64,000 bases of DNA. Source: Amorphophallus konjac. Taxonomy: Eukaryota > Streptophyta > Magnoliopsida > Alismatales > Araceae. The notes below the pieces were generated by a model, which saw nothing but the letters and a program-made list of their open reading frames with translations, was not told the DNA's origin and ran no database searches. Made by a program: the position numbers and the translations under genes. The stretch is from positions 345,128,243 through 345,192,242 of the forward strand of contig CM040121.1 of NCBI GenBank assembly GCA_022559845.1. The letters run 5' to 3'. This document shows, in pieces, positions 63,901 through 64,000 of the stretch. The number at the start of each line of letters is the position of its first letter. Within the stretch, counting starts at the first letter, position 1.

Positions 63901-64000
63901 ATTGCTAACACATGATTTTGTCTGCTGACACTGACCTTAACTACAGACAATGTAAACTAACACTGTCTTGATGCAAAAGACTAAGACAGGTATCACAGAC

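Larger units (their letters stand above)
62019..64000 (-). repeat. Copia (Sirevirus-like) LTR, minus strand, cut by the window end
   Basis: Read on the minus strand, it shares with the copia 1 and 2 LTRs the segments ACCACCTAAAAAA (as TTTTTTAGGTGGTT near 62578), CCTCACTC/GAGTGAGG, CAGACT/AGTCTG, GAGGG/CCCTC, a TATA box, CACGTG motifs and a C run near its end (GGGGGGTGAATGGATC in plus orientation at 62057). The U3 carries AAGTCTG(C/T)ACA-like words (63650-63895). The left boundary is placed near 62019-62045, with degenerate ends. No PBS lies to its left, so it is a 3' or solo LTR. It is clearly more diverged than the other two. Confidence 0.8.

Overview
The window is nuclear DNA of a flowering plant. 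It holds two Ty1/copia retrotransposons of Sirevirus type, two related LTR retrotransposons with LTRs of 4.7-4.9 kb, a broken CACTA transposase gene, and spliceable exons of a plant-type aldehyde oxidase. I cannot name the species. Almost all of the window is transposable-element DNA, stacked as nested insertions.

Layout. 1-13849: 3' part of a large LTR retrotransposon whose 5' end lies outside the window. It carries on the minus strand, antisense to the element, a seven-exon gene with a plant mobile domain (PMD); the six introns are GT-AG and phase-compatible, but three lesions break the reading frame. This is followed by tandem arrays and a 4.86-kb 3' LTR. 13850-14255 and 55702-56466: two halves of a CACTA (TNP2) transposase gene on the minus strand. 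They are separated by copia element 1 (14256-55701, about 11.2 kb once later insertions are removed). Copia 1 was then hit twice: a 19.1-kb non-coding LTR element (21146-40221, flanked by ACAGC/ATAGC) landed in its reverse transcriptase/RNase H region, and copia element 2 (43269-54408, flanked by CCTCC/CCTCC) landed in its 3' LTR. 57614-59563: three aldehyde-oxidase exons, the last cut short. 62.02-64.0 kb: part of another copia LTR on the minus strand.

Function. The only long intact protein-coding frame is the pol gene of copia 2 (47628-50720: protease, integrase, reverse transcriptase, RNase H); its gag is closed by stop codons. Copia 1, the PMD gene, the CACTA transposase and the aldehyde oxidase are all broken. 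The 19.1-kb element encodes nothing recognisable, yet its two LTRs look almost identical, so it was probably moved in trans. Its LTRs, its region just before the 3' LTR and its LTR ends resemble those of the left-hand element.

Most unusual signals: (1) an intron-containing gene carried antisense inside a retrotransposon; (2) a chain of a dozen back-to-back short hairpins in the copia LTRs, kept in order in a diverged LTR at the right end while stem sequences change on both sides; (3) large tandem arrays in the non-coding element in which most units keep a small inverted repeat with paired substitutions; (4) one short word, AAGTCTGTACA and its complement, amplified in LTRs of two unrelated retrotransposon groups. 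All comparisons were made by eye; no alignment, folding or database search was run.
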